Shown here one piece after another: positions 62,450-64,000 of a stretch of 64,000 nucleotides of DNA. Source of the DNA: Thermovenabulum sp049701175 (lineage in GTDB: Bacteria > Bacillota > Thermosediminibacteria > Thermosediminibacterales > Thermosediminibacteraceae); the NCBI RefSeq assembly GCF_049701175.1, contig NZ_JBNATW010000006.1, positions 1 to 64,000 of the forward strand. Direction: 5' to 3'. The position numbers were made by a program, and so were the translations under genes. The first letter of the stretch is position 1. Each line of letters opens with the position of its first letter. The notes below the pieces were generated by a model. It saw nothing but the letters and a program-made list of their open reading frames with translations, did no database searches and was not told where the DNA came from.

Positions 62450-62887
62450 GTGGTAAAGGTGTATGATAGAGAATTGGATTTTATGATTATTGTGCTGTCT
62501 TTTTTTTCAGGTATTGTTATTGGTGTGATTTTTGATATTTATAGGAGGATAAGAAAGGTATTAAACCTAGGGAATATTGGAACGGCTTTAGGGGACTTGA
62601 TTTTCTGGTTGATAGTAACCCTTTTTTCTTTTGCAATTATAAATACTTATTTGTTTGGCTGGGTCAGGGGCTATTTTTTCATAGGGTTGTTTACAGGTTT
62701 TTATATATATATAAAAACTATAAGTAGATTTATTATAAAACTTTTGATTATTTTAGAAAAAGTATTTTGCTTTTTTGCCTTTTTACCTGAAATTGCCGTA
62801 AAAAAAATAAATGGAATAAGATTTATAAAAAGGGCCTCGAAGGAAATAAAAAATTTAAGAAGAATTTTTAAAAAAATAAAAAAATAA
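62450..62887 (+). CDS. yabQ: Spore cortex biosynthesis protein YabQ
   Basis: 142-145 residues with three or four hydrophobic helices (MIIVLSFFSGIVIGVIFDIY; GDLIFWLIVTLFSFAIINTY) and a basic C-terminus. YabQ localises to the outer forespore membrane and is needed for cortex formation in Bacillus. The start could be GTG 62450 or GTG 62459; AAGGTGG favours the second. Confidence 0.88.
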   Translation: MVKVYDRELDFMIIVLSFFSGIVIGVIFDIYRRIRKVLNLGNIGTALGDLIFWLIVTLFSFAIINTYLFGWVRGYFFIGLFTGFYIYIKTISRFIIKLLIILEKVFCFFAFLPEIAVKKINGIRFIKRASKEIKNLRRIFKKIKK

Positions 62888-62990
62888 CTGGGAAGGAATT
62901 TCTTTTTTTTTGTAGAATAATAAATATACTTATATAATTGTAGAACTTAAAAGGATATGACTTTTTGTCTACGAAAAGAAGGTGAAGCCT

Positions 62991-63269
62991 TTGAAAGGGC
63001 CCAAGTTTAAAATAAGACACATTTTGCTTTTACTTTTTGTTTTTTATTTCATATCTACCTTGATATTTCAACAGCTTAAGTTAATAGAACTTAAAAGGGA
63101 AGAAGAAAATCTAAAGGCAAGTATAAACGAAGCTTTACAGGAAAAACAGCGTTTGATGAAGGAAATTGAGCTTTTGAACGATAAAAGCTATATTGAAAAA
63201 ATTGCAAGGGAACAGTTGAGGTTGGTAAAACCGGGTGAGTTTATATATGTAATTTCCGATGATAAATAA
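62991..63269 (+). CDS. divIC: Septum formation initiator DivIC/FtsB family
   Basis: 92 residues: a cytoplasmic basic N-terminus, one membrane helix (HILLLLFVFYFISTLIF), a coiled coil (KLIELKREEENLKASINEAL) and the conserved end YIEKIAREQLRLVKPGE. Part of the FtsL-DivIB-DivIC divisome complex. The TTG at 62991 lies 7 nt after AAGGTG; a GTG at 62982 overlaps that site. Confidence 0.93.
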   Translation: MKGPKFKIRHILLLLFVFYFISTLIFQQLKLIELKREEENLKASINEALQEKQRLMKEIELLNDKSYIEKIAREQLRLVKPGEFIYVISDDK

Positions 63270-63342
63270 TATTGACGGTATATAAAAGATGGTATATAAT
63301 TACCTTATCAAGTGAAAATCTAAGGGGAGGAATTTTTGTATA

Positions 63343-63726
63343 ATGGCTTTAGAAGTAGGCCAGATTGTAGAAGGAAAGGTTACAGGAATTACTAAATTCG
63401 GAGCTTTCGTGGAATTATCCGAAGGCGTCACAGGTTTGGTGCACATTTCCGAAGTTGCCGACAGTTATGTAAAGGACGTGAGAGAGTATCTTAACTACAA
63501 CGATGTGGTAAAGGTTAAGGTTATCGCTATTTCCGAGGATGGCAAGATAAGCTTATCAATTCGAAAATTAAAGGAGAACAGTAGAAATAACAGAAAGATG
63601 TCGGCTCAGAGTTTTGAAGAGAAACTGGCAAAGTTTTTAAAAGAAAGTGAAGAGCGTCAGCAAGACCTGAAAAGGTATGAGTCAAAAAGGGGTGCTGGCA
63701 GCGGGTCTCGAAGAAGGGCATATTAA
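63343..63726 (+). CDS. yabR: S1 RNA-binding domain protein (YabR)
   Basis: 127 residues: one S1 domain (about 4-75, GKVTGITKFGAFVELSEGVT, VHISEV) and a basic tail ending KRGAGSGSRRRAY. Same neighbour (divIC) as in B. subtilis. Binds RNA or ribosomes; precise role not established. GGAGG precedes the ATG. Confidence 0.93.
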   Translation: MALEVGQIVEGKVTGITKFGAFVELSEGVTGLVHISEVADSYVKDVREYLNYNDVVKVKVIAISEDGKISLSIRKLKENSRNNRKMSAQSFEEKLAKFLKESEERQQDLKRYESKRGAGSGSRRRAY

Positions 63727-63738
63727 AGAAGAAAGTTT

Positions 63739-63763
63739 CCAGGGTTTTTACCCTGGTTTTTTA
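63739..63763 (+). terminator. Terminator after yabR
   Basis: CCAGGG (63739-63744) / CCCTGG (63751-63756), then T-run. Confidence 0.85.
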
Positions 63764-63786
63764 ATTCTATAATCGGGGTGAAAAAG

Positions 63787-64000
63787 GTGAAGGCTTGCAT
63801 TGACATCGGTTCCAATTCAATTAGGCTCCTTATAGCAAAGGTTTTTGAAAGCCATATTGAGCCTGTCTATAAAAAGCTGACTACAACGCGTTTGGGAAAG
63901 GGCATTTCCGAAGATGGTTTTCTAAAAGAAGATTCTGTAATTTCAACGATTAATGCTATTAAAGAATACATAGAAATTTCTAAAAAATACGGTTGTAATG
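63787..64000 (+). CDS. Ppx/GppA phosphatase family protein (partial, cut by the window end)
   Basis: The first 71 codons: MKACIDIGSNSIRLLIAKVF, then LTTTRLGKGISEDGFL. This is the N-terminal phosphate-binding loop (DIGSNSxRL) of exopolyphosphatase/pppGpp phosphatase proteins. GTG start with GGGGTG upstream. The rest lies outside the window, so activity cannot be judged. Confidence 0.85.
   Translation, partial: MKACIDIGSNSIRLLIAKVFESHIEPVYKKLTTTRLGKGISEDGFLKEDSVISTINAIKEYIEISKKYGCN

Overview
The window looks like part of the chromosome of an anaerobic, endospore-forming, probably thermophilic member of the Clostridia, similar in character to Thermoanaerobacterales or Thermosediminibacterales. 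The evidence is a low GC content, heavy use of AGG/AGA (Arg) and ATA (Ile) codons, strong G-rich ribosome binding sites with many TTG and GTG starts, and S-layer-homology (SLH) surface proteins. Sporulation and germination genes are abundant (GerK-type A/B/C, SpoIIR, an alpha/beta SASP, BofA, YabP, YabQ, a SpoIID-like protein), and there is a four-subunit pyruvate:ferredoxin oxidoreductase. I cannot name the species. Almost all genes lie on the + strand, and the order tadA - SRP RNA - dnaX - yaaK - recR - yaaL - bofA, followed later by yabP - yabQ - divIC - yabR, matches the origin-proximal region of Bacillus subtilis. The window therefore probably lies near the chromosomal origin on one replichore.

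Layout. 0-2.4 kb: ilvN-ilvD. 2.4-2.7 kb: a dense cluster of DnaA boxes resembling an origin, plus a Spo0A-box match. 2.7-13.8 kb: a 2,326-residue exported protein with about 21 IPT/TIG repeats, followed by two SLH proteins. 13.9-18.6 kb: a spore germinant receptor operon and spoIIR. 18.9-28.4 kb: an amino-acid decarboxylase, SASP, a PQQ-propeller protein, murI, ansA, a possible small membrane protein, argS, a RocR-like sigma-54 activator and a metallo-hydrolase. 28.5-32.7 kb: pyrG and a Lon-family protease. 32.8-35.6 kb: a strongly expressed-looking S-layer gene with a group IIC intron remnant immediately behind its terminator. 35.7-39.5 kb: a MacAB-like efflux system. 39.5-44.8 kb: mixed genes, including a PlsY-like/polysaccharide-deacetylase fusion and a PilX-like protein. 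45.0-46.3 kb: six tRNA genes (four Ser, two Arg) around tadA. 46.7-50.5 kb: an HD-GYP protein divergent from a chemoreceptor, then a DMT-transporter remnant. 50.6-53.9 kb: SRP RNA and an M-box-controlled magnesium operon. 54-57.6 kb: dnaX to bofA. 57.9-61 kb: por operon. 61-64 kb: late sporulation and cell-division genes, ending inside a Ppx/GppA gene.

The most unusual part is the leader and coding content of the magnesium operon (51.0-53.9 kb). An M-box aptamer with a clear terminator/antiterminator is followed by a second, apparently separate switch. This consists of an 18-codon leader ORF whose 3' end forms one arm of a hairpin, and the opposite arm can alternatively pair over 13 bp with the ribosome binding site of the first gene. 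That gene encodes a soluble MgtE-like PRC/MgtE_N/CBS protein with no membrane domain. The second gene encodes an NRAMP-family transporter with non-canonical metal-site motifs. Together they suggest a split, doubly regulated Mg2+ uptake system.

Other items worth a second look are the DnaA-box cluster, two fragments of a group IIC intron 13 kb apart, a candidate -1 frameshift signal in dnaX, and four copies of CTGTTAYA around the por promoters. All assignments are by reading motifs and families from memory; no searches were run.
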